DNA of 13,019 nucleotides from Candidatus Saccharimonadota bacterium. GTDB taxonomy: Bacteria; Patescibacteriota; Saccharimonadia; Saccharimonadales; JACDFO01. The notes under the pieces are model-generated. The model ran no database searches. It worked only from the letters and a program-made list of their open reading frames with translations, and was not told the origin of the DNA. Positions 1 to 5,951 of the stretch are shown here, in pieces (position 1 is the stretch's first letter; every line of letters begins with the position of its first letter). The position numbers were made by a program, and so were the translations under genes. Location: the NCBI GenBank assembly GCA_013815785.1, contig JACDFO010000024.1:1-13019 (forward strand). Reading direction: 5' to 3'.

Positions 1-31
1 CTGTGAGCCAAAATAGTAATCATGCATCAAG

Positions 32-37
32 TATACT
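32..37 (+). promoter_or_regulatory. -10 box six bases before the start codon (candidate leaderless promoter)
   Basis: A consensus-like TATACT hexamer lies exactly six bases before the ATG at 44. Transcription normally begins about six or seven bases after the -10 box, so the transcript would begin at or within a base of the start codon, giving a leaderless mRNA. No clear -35 box is visible about 17 bases upstream, and there is no Shine-Dalgarno sequence between the box and the ATG. The same TATACT-N6-ATG arrangement occurs before the helicase gene at the other end of the window, which supports it as a real signal. The start site is inferred. Confidence 0.55.
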
Positions 38-43
38 AAGACT

Positions 44-658
44 ATGCACATAAATAGAAAAGTAGTTTTATCTCTTTTAATAGGATTTCTCCTCGGAGCC
101 ATGTGGTTGGTTGCCTTGCGGTTTGTGACATTTAAAGATACACGGGTGCATTACCACGCCAACTTTGCGCTGTATATAAACGGTGAGCGTGATGAATTCA
201 AGGGTTCGACATTTTATGAGGAGACTCAGGCATGTAGTGCTGATGAGGTTGGTCCGAAAGCACGTGTACATATGCATGACCAAATTGGCGGAACGCTTCA
301 CATCCATGATAATGGAGCAACCTGGGGGCATTTGCTCGCTAATATAGGTTATGGACTTAGCAGTAAGTCAGTCCAAACCGACAAAGGTGTGTATGTTGAC
401 GGTCAAGAGAACAACACGCTAACGTTTTTATTGAACGGCAAAAAAGTATCGAGTGCGTCTAATGAACCCATCAATAGCGAAGATGTATTACTTATAAATT
501 ATGGCCGCGATGATTCTGGCACATTACAAAGTCGTTACGACCAAATAGTCAAAAACGCATCGGAATATAACAATAAGAGTGATCCAAGCACCTGTTCTGG
601 TAGTAAACCGATTACGTTTGCAGAACGGCTCAAGGCAGCTATCGGCATCGGACAATAA
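44..658 (+). CDS. Membrane-anchored histidine-rich extracytoplasmic protein, function unknown
   Basis: This 204-residue protein has a short basic N-terminus followed by one hydrophobic segment at about residues 7-27. It reads as an uncleaved signal anchor with the rest outside the membrane. The exported part is rich in paired histidines: HYH at 36-38, HMHD at 76-79, HIHD at 86-89, then W94 and H96. Two cysteines, C64 and C184, could form a disulfide. The His-x-His clusters suggest metal binding, but that is inference. Similar anchored proteins with a His-Asp/Trp-Gly core seem familiar to me from Patescibacteria, without a known role. It ends about 70 bases before the ATP synthase operon, on the same strand. 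A separate promoter lies between them, so cotranscription is possible but not required. The start is supported by the -10 box just upstream; there is no Shine-Dalgarno sequence. Confidence 0.75.
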   Translation: MHINRKVVLSLLIGFLLGAMWLVALRFVTFKDTRVHYHANFALYINGERDEFKGSTFYEETQACSADEVGPKARVHMHDQIGGTLHIHDNGATWGHLLANIGYGLSSKSVQTDKGVYVDGQENNTLTFLLNGKKVSSASNEPINSEDVLLINYGRDDSGTLQSRYDQIVKNASEYNNKSDPSTCSGSKPITFAERLKAAIGIGQ

Positions 659-690
659 AACACGGATTTGGAGCGAAGTTTTAAATTGTG

Positions 691-720
691 TTGCGACGCT
701 AAACCTATCCCTGTTATACT
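691..720 (+). promoter_or_regulatory. Candidate promoter of the ATP synthase operon
   Basis: TTGCGA (691-696) and TATACT (715-720) are separated by 18 bases and resemble sigma-70-type -35 and -10 boxes. The expected start of transcription is near 727, only about three bases before the ATG at 730. The operon's first gene would therefore have almost no leader. No Rho-independent terminator is visible between the preceding gene (stop at 656-658) and this site, so some read-through from upstream is possible. Confidence 0.5.
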
Positions 721-729
721 ACGAGCTGC

Positions 730-1023
730 ATGAAAAGAGCCGCCAAGATGACGACTATAGGGGAGATGGAGCGTAACGTAGCTATTGCTGCCGCGCGTCA
801 GGATTTTATAAATGCCACGTTCAACATGGGCTGGCAACTAGCGATTACCATTCTGGTTCCAGTTTTTATAGGCGTAAAGCTCGATGACCGCTTTGACAGC
901 ACACCTTCCTATACACTTGCCGCTTTGTTTTTGGCGATTGGTATGGGAGCATGGGTTGTTGGGAAAACAATCAAAGAGATTAATGATAATCAAGCCGCTA
1001 AGGGAGCAAAGAAAAATACATGA
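730..1023 (+). CDS. atpZ: AtpZ/AtpI-like F1Fo ATP synthase accessory membrane protein
   Basis: This is a 97-residue protein with two predicted transmembrane helices (about 34-50 and 59-79) joined by a short loop of the G-x-x-L-D-x-x-F type. The helices are flanked by charged N- and C-terminal tails. Size, hairpin topology, loop and position directly before atpB match the AtpZ/AtpI family. Members of that family assist c-ring assembly or handle divalent cations and are not part of the core motor. The gene opens the operon, and its TGA stop overlaps the atpB start by four bases (ATGA), implying translational coupling. The start is ambiguous. ATG 730 fits a near-leaderless message from the promoter at 691-720. 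The in-frame ATGs at 748 and 766 are possible, but neither has a well-spaced Shine-Dalgarno sequence. The symbol follows the family; AtpI is the alternative label. Confidence 0.7.
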   Translation: MKRAAKMTTIGEMERNVAIAAARQDFINATFNMGWQLAITILVPVFIGVKLDDRFDSTPSYTLAALFLAIGMGAWVVGKTIKEINDNQAAKGAKKNT

Positions 1024-1850
1024 TAGCTGGATTTACACGTTTTGCAGCTGAAGAAGTTGGTCCGCCGGTTCATATCGCGCCTGGTGAATTATTTGAGTTC
1101 ATGGGCTTTACAGTAACTAACTCAATGTTGTTTGCGTGGCTTGGCTCGACGATTCTGATTATATTGTTAGCATATGTGGCACGACGCATGACGCTTCGAC
1201 CGAAGCGCGGAATCACACAGATTGTTGAAATCGGTACAGAATTTGTTACTAGCGTTTTAGAAGGCAGCATGGGCAGCCGAGCGAAAGCAATACAATACGC
1301 ACCGTATTTCGTGACGATATTTTTCTTTATAGCTTTCAGTAATATCATCGGCCTGTTGCCTGGAGTCGGCGAAGCTTTGACGTATGAAGGCCAGCCTGTT
1401 TTTCGGGCATTTACGGCAGATTTGAACGGAACCTTGGCAGCGGCTGTGGTGTCCATGGCTATGATTCAATACTTTGCAATCAAAGAATCTGGTTTTATAA
1501 AGCACTTGCGTCATTACTTTGCCGGCAAACTGTGGAATCCACTGACATACGTGGTGGGGTTTTATGAAGTATTGAATGAGCTTATCCGTGTCTTTAGCCT
1601 TGCACTTCGATTGTTCTTAAACGTCGCGATTGGCGAAATTATCATTGCGGTGTTTTCGTACCTCGGCAAGTTCGCTGCCCCGCTGACGGCGTTTCCGTTT
1701 TTGTTCCTAGAGCTTGGTGTCGCCTTGCTACAGGCCTATATATTTGTCATGCTGTCCGTCACCTATCTTTCATTGGCCATATCACATGGGCATGACGAAG
1801 ATGAAGCGTTGGAATCAACAGCTGAACAGATGAAGGCAAATGCGGTATGA
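1020..1850 (+). CDS. atpB: F1Fo ATP synthase subunit a (Fo proton channel)
   Basis: Subunit a, 276 residues, is the integral membrane stator protein that forms the two ion half-channels facing the c-ring. Several hydrophobic helices are visible, at about 35-55, 95-115, 137-155, 175-190 and two long C-terminal helices (191-215 and 224-255). The essential stator arginine is R197 in S-L-A-L-R-L-F. The last helix has the family pattern with Q238 in L-L-Q-A-Y-I-F and a histidine- and acid-rich cytoplasmic tail. The usual residue after R-L-F is small (Gly or Ala, as in R-L-F-G-N); here it is leucine (L200), followed by the conserved N201 and G205-E206. The ATG sits within the ATGA overlap with the preceding gene, which fixes the start and implies coupling. 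Length is normal for the family. Confidence 0.95.
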   Translation: MIAGFTRFAAEEVGPPVHIAPGELFEFMGFTVTNSMLFAWLGSTILIILLAYVARRMTLRPKRGITQIVEIGTEFVTSVLEGSMGSRAKAIQYAPYFVTIFFFIAFSNIIGLLPGVGEALTYEGQPVFRAFTADLNGTLAAAVVSMAMIQYFAIKESGFIKHLRHYFAGKLWNPLTYVVGFYEVLNELIRVFSLALRLFLNVAIGEIIIAVFSYLGKFAAPLTAFPFLFLELGVALLQAYIFVMLSVTYLSLAISHGHDEDEALESTAEQMKANAV

Positions 1851-1870
1851 AGCAAGAAATAAGTAATAAT

Positions 1871-1876
1871 AAGGAG
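1871..1876 (+). promoter_or_regulatory. Strong ribosome binding site of atpE
   Basis: AAGGAG is followed by a five-base spacer before the ATG at 1882. It is the best Shine-Dalgarno match in the operon. That suits subunit c, which is needed in about 8-15 copies per complex against one copy of subunit a. The gap after atpB is A-rich and should be poorly structured. Confidence 0.7.
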
Positions 1877-1881
1877 ATAGT

Positions 1882-2115
1882 ATGTTTCATGTATTAGCAG
1901 AATTAACCGGCAACGTCGAAATCGTTGGTAAAGGTATTATGCTAGGAGCCGGAATGATCGGTCCTGGTATCGGTGTCGGTCTGATTGGTAACGCGTTCAT
2001 GAACGCAGTCGGCCGTAACCCTGAAGCCGCTAAGTTCCTGGGTCAAATCTTAGTCTTCGTGGCTATCGTTGAACTTATGGCGCTACTAGTGTTCGCATCC
2101 CTATTCATTATTTAA
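1882..2115 (+). CDS. atpE: F1Fo ATP synthase subunit c (proteolipid rotor ring)
   Basis: This 77-residue protein is a two-helix hairpin that oligomerises into the rotor ring. The first helix carries the glycine-rich packing motif (G22, G24, G27, G29, G31, G33, G36). The polar loop is G-R-N-P-E-A (44-49). The ion-binding carboxylate of the second helix is E64, in A-I-V-E-L-M. The sodium-site signature of Ilyobacter- or Propionigenium-type rings is absent. The helix-1 position usually occupied by Gln is V32, and the residues after E64 are Leu and Met rather than Ser/Thr. The ring should therefore carry protons, an inference from known c-ring structures. Ring size cannot be read from the sequence. 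The start is set by the strong AAGGAG site five bases upstream. Confidence 0.96.
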   Translation: MFHVLAELTGNVEIVGKGIMLGAGMIGPGIGVGLIGNAFMNAVGRNPEAAKFLGQILVFVAIVELMALLVFASLFII

Positions 2116-2136
2116 ACCACGAAGGATTTGAGACAC

Positions 2137-2661
2137 ATGATTCCAACTGTTTTTGCAGCTGAAGAAGCCACCGGTATCGGTGCTTTGGGTATCAGCCCAG
2201 GTGCATTCGTGATTCAGCTCATCACCTTTGTTTTGGTGTTTTTGTTGATGAAAAAGTTTGCTTTTCAGCCTATTGTTAATTTGCTCCAGGAACGTCATAA
2301 AACCATTGATGACGGCGTTCGCATGGGGCTTCGTATGGAAAAAGAAAAAGAAAAACTGGACGAACAAGTCGCCAAGGCGATGCGCGATGCACGACACGAA
2401 GCCGACCAAATTATTGCTGCGGCGCACAAAGATGCCCGCCAGGTTGTTCGTGACGCCGAAAAAGCGGCCGTCGTAAAAGCAGACCGCATATTAGAAGATG
2501 CAGAAGTGCGTATTCATGAAGAGTCAGCCCATGCTAGGCGTAATCTGGAGAGCGAACTTGTCGGATTAGTGTCTGAAGCGACAGAAACAATCATTGGCGA
2601 AAAGGTCGACAAAGTTGCTGACGCTGAATTAGTAAAACGTGCCATGAAGGGTCAAAAATAA
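2137..2661 (+). CDS. atpF: F1Fo ATP synthase subunit b (peripheral stalk)
   Basis: Subunit b, 174 residues, is a membrane-anchored helix that dimerises and links subunit a to the top of F1. One transmembrane segment spans about residues 22-42. It is followed by a long, highly charged, alanine-rich helix (about 50-150) typical of the right-handed b coiled coil. The N-terminal stretch before the membrane helix is about 20 residues, longer than in E. coli b. I chose ATG 2137 over an in-frame TTG at 2128 because GAAGGA (2121-2126) lies ten bases before 2137 and overlaps the region too closely for 2128. Only one b-type gene is present, so the stalk is presumably a b homodimer. The stop codon is followed in the same reading frame by TTC and then the atpH start codon. 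Confidence 0.93.
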   Translation: MIPTVFAAEEATGIGALGISPGAFVIQLITFVLVFLLMKKFAFQPIVNLLQERHKTIDDGVRMGLRMEKEKEKLDEQVAKAMRDARHEADQIIAAAHKDARQVVRDAEKAAVVKADRILEDAEVRIHEESAHARRNLESELVGLVSEATETIIGEKVDKVADAELVKRAMKGQK

Positions 2662-2664
2662 TTC

Positions 2665-3069
2665 ATGAAATTCGTACGGTCTGAACTGGCTGCCGTTATC
2701 GGCGAAAAAACCTTACATATAACTGATTTTCGCGCGCTCGCGCGTGAGGTTGCTGCATATCTTATAGAACAAAATAGCGCCAGCGAGCTGGAATCACTGA
2801 TGCGTGACGTTTTGGTGTATCGCCAAGACCACGGGATTGTCGAAGCAGAAGTTACCAGTGCTCATGAACTAGGTGATGAAACCTTAAAGCAGGTTAAAAA
2901 CTTGCTCGAGACGCATTATCCAAACGCCAAGCATGTCGTCGTACATGATAGTCAAGACGTAGCAGTTATCGGGGGCTTAAAAGTGCAAATGGCACGTGAG
3001 CAGCTAGATATGTCCGTACGGGCTAAGCTAGATAAGTTTAGACGTTTAACCACCGAAGGAATTTTATAA
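2665..3069 (+). CDS. atpH: F1Fo ATP synthase delta subunit, shortened N-terminal domain
   Basis: Delta is the cap that joins the alpha N-termini to the b stalk. The C-terminal domain is clear: V-T-S-A at 63-66, then a helix, then I-G-G-L at 102-105 and a final S-V-R-x-K-L-D-K-F-R-R helix. The protein has 134 residues, whereas the family is usually about 175-185. The deficit of about 40-45 residues falls in the N-terminal helical domain, which normally contacts alpha. The preceding codons cannot extend it, because an in-frame TAA (the atpF stop) lies six bases upstream. A Shine-Dalgarno-like AAGGG sits 13 bases before the ATG, so translation probably depends on coupling to atpF. The stop (TAA) overlaps a downstream ATG by one base. 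Confidence 0.9.
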   Translation: MKFVRSELAAVIGEKTLHITDFRALAREVAAYLIEQNSASELESLMRDVLVYRQDHGIVEAEVTSAHELGDETLKQVKNLLETHYPNAKHVVVHDSQDVAVIGGLKVQMAREQLDMSVRAKLDKFRRLTTEGIL

Positions 3070-3230
3070 TGAGTATGAACTCATCTCACAACCCCGATTC
3101 AGCTTCAAGCGCAGGCTACAGCCCAAAGCTGATATACCGCTCGGCAGCGTATTCATTGATACACTTTCTTCGCCTGATATCAGCTTTGGGCTCGTACCAT
3201 GCACTTTCACTTAACGAATCGGAGTTATAA
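3069..3230 (+). CDS. Possible 53-codon small gene between atpH and atpA (may not be coding)
   Basis: An open frame starts with an ATG sharing one base with the atpH stop (TAATG) and ends with TAA one base before the atpA ATG. It fills the gap exactly in a termination-reinitiation layout. The predicted 53-residue product begins MSMNSSHNPDS and has a serine-rich N-terminal half. A more hydrophobic stretch lies around residues 22-45. I recognise no family. Against it being a gene: there is no Shine-Dalgarno sequence of its own, an open stretch of this length could arise by chance, and most of the frame lies in an inverted repeat that may act as RNA. If translated, its main role could be to carry ribosomes through the hairpin to atpA. 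Confidence 0.35.
   Translation: MSMNSSHNPDSASSAGYSPKLIYRSAAYSLIHFLRLISALGSYHALSLNESEL
3111..3202 (+). repeat. Long imperfect inverted repeat (RNA hairpin) before atpA
   Basis: A perfect 15-base arm, GCCCAAAGCTGATAT (3121-3135), is repeated as its reverse complement at 3177-3191, enclosing a 41-base loop. Pairing continues outward after a small bulge: TAC 3117-3119 with GTA 3194-3196, and GCA 3111-3113 with TGC 3200-3202. A short nested hairpin (GTAT 3149-3152 with ATAC 3159-3162) lies in the loop. There is no T-tract, so it is not a standard Rho-independent terminator. The atpA Shine-Dalgarno (3221-3224) lies 18 bases downstream and remains free. It separates the Fo/delta genes from alpha, the first of the three-copy subunits. 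Likely roles are setting relative expression, RNA processing or a remnant of a small mobile repeat; these are inferences. Confidence 0.75.
3221..3224 (+). promoter_or_regulatory. Ribosome binding site deciding the atpA start
   Basis: GGAG lies seven bases before the ATG at 3232. An in-frame ATG at 3199 would add eleven residues unlike any alpha N-terminus, lies inside the hairpin's 3' arm, and has no Shine-Dalgarno sequence. The start at 3232 is therefore preferred. Confidence 0.75.
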
Positions 3231-3231
3231 A

Positions 3232-4782
3232 ATGAGTTCAGGTATAAGTATTAAAGAATTAGCTGATGATATCCGCAGCGCCATCGCGGAACTAAAGCAC
3301 AAACCAGAAATCGAGAGCGTCGGTATCGTAACCCGCGTCGGCGACGGTATCGCCTGGATTTACGGCCTAAGCCGAGCTGGCTATAACGAAATGATCGATA
3401 TTCAGGGCGAAAATGGCAAGACTATTACTGCTTTTGCCTTCAACCTTGGGCACGACGAAATTGGTGCTGTGCTACTAGGTGTCGATACAGATATTAAAGC
3501 TGGCGCGACCGCCAAACTGTCTGGCCGTGTTCTAGAAGTTCCGGTTGGTCCTGAACTGATTGGCAGAGTTGTGAACCCACTTGGACAACCTATGGACGGC
3601 AAAGGTCCAATCAAGACAGCACTCACAAGCCGCGTCGAACGTAACGCACCAGGAGTCCTAGACCGCAAAAGTGTTCATGAGCCTATGATGACCGGCATCA
3701 GTGCTATTGACGCTATGGTGCCAATTGGACGTGGTCAGCGTGAGTTACTTATTGGTGACCGCCAGACTGGTAAAACAGCAATTGCAGTCGACACTATGAT
3801 AAACCAACACCGCCAAGGTACAGGTGTTATCAACGTCTACGTTGCCATTGGTCAGAAGCTTAGTAAAGTTGCCGCATTAGTAGAGCGACTAAAGCGTGAA
3901 GGTGTCATGGACCAGACCATTGTGGTTGCAACCAGCGCTGCCGACCCTGCCAGCCTGCAATATCTTGCGCCATATGCCGGTGCAGCCATGGGCGAATATT
4001 TCCGTGACAATAAACAACATGCCCTGATTATTTTTGACGACCTTACTAAACATGCTGCAGCGTATCGTCAGATGTCGTTATTGCTCCGCCGCCCACCAGG
4101 CCGCGAAGCCTACCCCGGTGATGTATTCTACTTGCACTCTCGTTTGCTGGAGCGCGCCGCTAAATTAAACGATGAACTCGGTGCCGGTTCGCTGACCGCC
4201 CTGCCAATCATCGAAACTCAGTCTGGGGACATCAGCGCCTACATTCCGACCAATGTTATTTCTATTACTGATGGTCAGATTTTCCTCGAAACTAACCTGT
4301 TTTACCAGGGTATTCGCCCGGCTATTTCTGTTGGTTTGTCTGTTTCGCGTGTTGGTGGCAATGCTCAGACTAAAGCCATCAAAAAAGTTGGCGGTGGTCT
4401 GAAGCTCAGCCTTGCTCAATTCCGCGAACTCGCTTCTTTTAGCCAGTTTAGTACCGATTTGGATGCCGAAACCCGTCAGCGTATTGAGCGCGGTCAACGC
4501 TTAACTGAACTCTTAAAACAACCGCAGTTCCACCCATTAGCTATCTGGGAAATGTACGCCGTACTGTATTCAGCTACAAACGGTGCTTTCGATAAGGTGC
4601 CAATAGAAAAGTTAAAACTCGTCGAAGCCAACTTGCTGCGCGATTTAAAAAGCAAGCACGCGAAATTAATTGAACAAATTAACACCGGTGCCGAGCCAGA
4701 CGATAAAGACAAAGACATTCTATTAAAGTTAGCAAATGAAATCGCCAAAGCCTACGAACCAGTAAAGGCAGAAAGTAAGTAG
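3232..4782 (+). CDS. atpA: F1Fo ATP synthase alpha subunit
   Basis: Alpha, 516 residues, alternates with beta in the F1 hexamer and carries the non-catalytic nucleotide sites. The N-terminal helix (about 5-25) that normally docks with delta is present. The beta-barrel runs to about residue 95. The P-loop is G-D-R-Q-T-G-K-T at 175-182. The Walker B strand is A-L-I-I-F-D-D at 264-270. The arginine that reaches into the catalytic site is R373 in S-V-S-R-V-G-G. The C-terminal helical domain runs from about 385 to the end. Length and motifs are standard. The gene follows the hairpin interval, with its own good Shine-Dalgarno sequence, and lies eight bases before atpG. Confidence 0.97.
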   Translation: MSSGISIKELADDIRSAIAELKHKPEIESVGIVTRVGDGIAWIYGLSRAGYNEMIDIQGENGKTITAFAFNLGHDEIGAVLLGVDTDIKAGATAKLSGRVLEVPVGPELIGRVVNPLGQPMDGKGPIKTALTSRVERNAPGVLDRKSVHEPMMTGISAIDAMVPIGRGQRELLIGDRQTGKTAIAVDTMINQHRQGTGVINVYVAIGQKLSKVAALVERLKREGVMDQTIVVATSAADPASLQYLAPYAGAAMGEYFRDNKQHALIIFDDLTKHAAAYRQMSLLLRRPPGREAYPGDVFYLHSRLLERAAKLNDELGAGSLTALPIIETQSGDISAYIPTNVISITDGQIFLETNLFYQGIRPAISVGLSVSRVGGNAQTKAIKKVGGGLKLSLAQFRELASFSQFSTDLDAETRQRIERGQRLTELLKQPQFHPLAIWEMYAVLYSATNGAFDKVPIEKLKLVEANLLRDLKSKHAKLIEQINTGAEPDDKDKDILLKLANEIAKAYEPVKAESK

Positions 4783-4790
4783 CATTTTAA

Positions 4791-5666
4791 ATGGCTAATA
4801 CTATTACACTCAAACGCCGGATAGGGTCTGTCAAAAACATCAGGCAGATTACTAAGGCTATGGAGCTGGTTAGTGCTAGTAAGATGCGCCGAGCACAGGA
4901 ACATGCCGCAGACGGACGAATCTACCGTGAATATGCCCATTCGTTGCTAACGCGCCTCAGTGGGATTACAGAAGTTGAAGAGCATCCATTGTACGTCAAA
5001 CGCGCTATTAAGACGCGCATGTACATAGTTATGACCAGTAACAGTGGTTTAGCCGGCGCATATAATTCAAATATCCTTCGCATGCTGACCCGTTTGATAA
5101 TTGCTGACGAAAAAGCCGGTATAAAAAGCCAGATTATCGCCATCGGTAAAAAAGGTGCCCAATTTACCCGCAATATTAAATCTGTTGATTTAATTGCAGC
5201 CTACACGGAAGTCGGCGACCATCCTGATGCAAACGACATTCGTCCGATACTGAACACCGCAGCAGAGCTTTACCGGGATAAAACTGTTGATGATGTACAG
5301 TTGCTATATACGCAGTTCAAATCCAATTTGGTTCAAGAAGCCACTCAACTTTCACTGTTGCCTGCTCGATTTGATGCAACTGACGAATCAGAATCCGAGC
5401 CGCTATCGAACAGTACGTTTGAGCCATCAGTTGAAGCAGTTTTAGATGGCATAACAGAGCGGTTGCTCGAGGTGCAAGTATATCAGGCAATGCTCGAGAG
5501 CGTTGCTTCAGAGCATTCTATGCGCATGTTGGCCATGAAAAACGCCACCGATAACGCTTCAGATTTAATTGAAGATTTAACTTTAGAGTTCAATACAGCC
5601 CGCCAGGCAGCCATTACCCAGGAATTAGCAGAAATAACCGGTGGAGCGGAGGCGATACAGCAATGA
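4791..5666 (+). CDS. atpG: F1Fo ATP synthase gamma subunit (central rotor shaft)
   Basis: Gamma, 291 residues, forms the antiparallel coiled-coil axle turning inside the alpha-beta hexamer. The N-terminal helix has the hallmark pattern L-K-R-R-I-G-S-V-K-N-I-R-Q-I-T-K-A-M (8-25), then S-A-S-K-M-R-R-A-Q. The C-terminal helix ends with the conserved R-Q-A-A-I-T-Q-E-L-A-E-I-T-G-G-A. The middle Rossmann-like domain starts with Y-I-V-M-T-S-N-S-G-L-A-G-A-Y-N near residue 78, as usual. Length is typical. The Shine-Dalgarno sequence is weak, so translation is probably coupled to atpA eight bases upstream. The TGA stop overlaps the start of the 95-aa orphan by four bases (ATGA). Confidence 0.96.
   Translation: MANTITLKRRIGSVKNIRQITKAMELVSASKMRRAQEHAADGRIYREYAHSLLTRLSGITEVEEHPLYVKRAIKTRMYIVMTSNSGLAGAYNSNILRMLTRLIIADEKAGIKSQIIAIGKKGAQFTRNIKSVDLIAAYTEVGDHPDANDIRPILNTAAELYRDKTVDDVQLLYTQFKSNLVQEATQLSLLPARFDATDESESEPLSNSTFEPSVEAVLDGITERLLEVQVYQAMLESVASEHSMRMLAMKNATDNASDLIEDLTLEFNTARQAAITQELAEITGGAEAIQQ
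5648..5652 (+). promoter_or_regulatory. Ribosome binding site of the gamma-beta orphan gene
   Basis: GGAGG lies ten bases before the ATG at 5663, inside the 3' end of atpG. Its strength and placement support real translation of the 95-aa orphan. Confidence 0.55.
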
Positions 5667-5950
5667 GCGAATCAGAAGCTTACTTTCCTTATGAATCGAT
5701 TGCAGCCGCTGAAGTTCAAGAGGATCCGGCTATTCCTAGTTTTGTTCGTTCGATATTTCCAAGTGCTTCAGAGGCTGCAGTTGATAAATTCGCAGATTTT
5801 ATTAAGGGCAAAGTCCATGATGGCATACAGATCGGATTGGGGCTCTCAAGTTATGACCCTATGATGGCAGCCGATGCCTTTTGCCTTGGAGCTGACGAGG
5901 CCCGCGAGATATTGATACATGAGTTAAACACGCTAAGAGGAGATGAATAA
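5663..5950 (+). CDS. Orphan 95-aa acidic protein encoded between gamma and beta
   Basis: I do not recognise this protein. It is small, acidic and soluble-looking, with no transmembrane segment or signal peptide. Residues 1-20 are aromatic and acidic (MSESEAYFPYES). The rest looks helical: a segment around 33-50 containing K-F-A-D-F-I-K-G-K, a glycine-rich turn near 55-62, and a C-terminal helix ending L-N-T-L-R-G-D-E. The single cysteine is C74. The gene overlaps atpG by ATGA, has a good GGAGG site, and ends one base before the preferred atpD start. Canonical F-type operons have no gene between atpG and atpD. The tight coupling suggests a product made in step with F1, perhaps an assembly factor or regulator analogous in role, not sequence, to IF1 or the alphaproteobacterial zeta subunit. 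That role is speculation. Confidence 0.8.
   Translation: MSESEAYFPYESIAAAEVQEDPAIPSFVRSIFPSASEAAVDKFADFIKGKVHDGIQIGLGLSSYDPMMAADAFCLGADEAREILIHELNTLRGDE
5938..5942 (+). promoter_or_regulatory. Ribosome binding site deciding the atpD start
   Basis: AGGAG directly abuts an in-frame ATG at 5943, too close to serve it, but lies nine bases before the ATG at 5952. The later ATG is also one base after the stop of the preceding orphan, so 5952 is preferred. Confidence 0.6.
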
Positions 5951-5951
5951 A

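Noticed and set aside
579..776. 65-codon plus-strand frame bridging the first gene and atpZ
   Set aside because: It overlaps both in another frame and lacks a ribosome site; a shadow of the neighbouring genes.
535..837. 100-codon minus-strand frame covering the promoter and atpZ start
   Set aside because: It overlaps two real genes and the operon promoter, and its composition looks random.
1070..1456. 128-codon open frame on the minus strand inside atpB
   Set aside because: It lies wholly opposite a clear subunit a gene, its product shows no family pattern, and it is explained by the codon bias of the sense strand.
1882..2115. Sodium-type c subunit
   Set aside because: The Gln in helix 1 and the Ser/Thr after the carboxylate are absent.
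3199..3231. Eleven extra N-terminal codons for atpA
   Set aside because: The upstream ATG lies in the hairpin arm without a Shine-Dalgarno sequence; the GGAG-preceded ATG at 3232 gives the normal alpha N-terminus.
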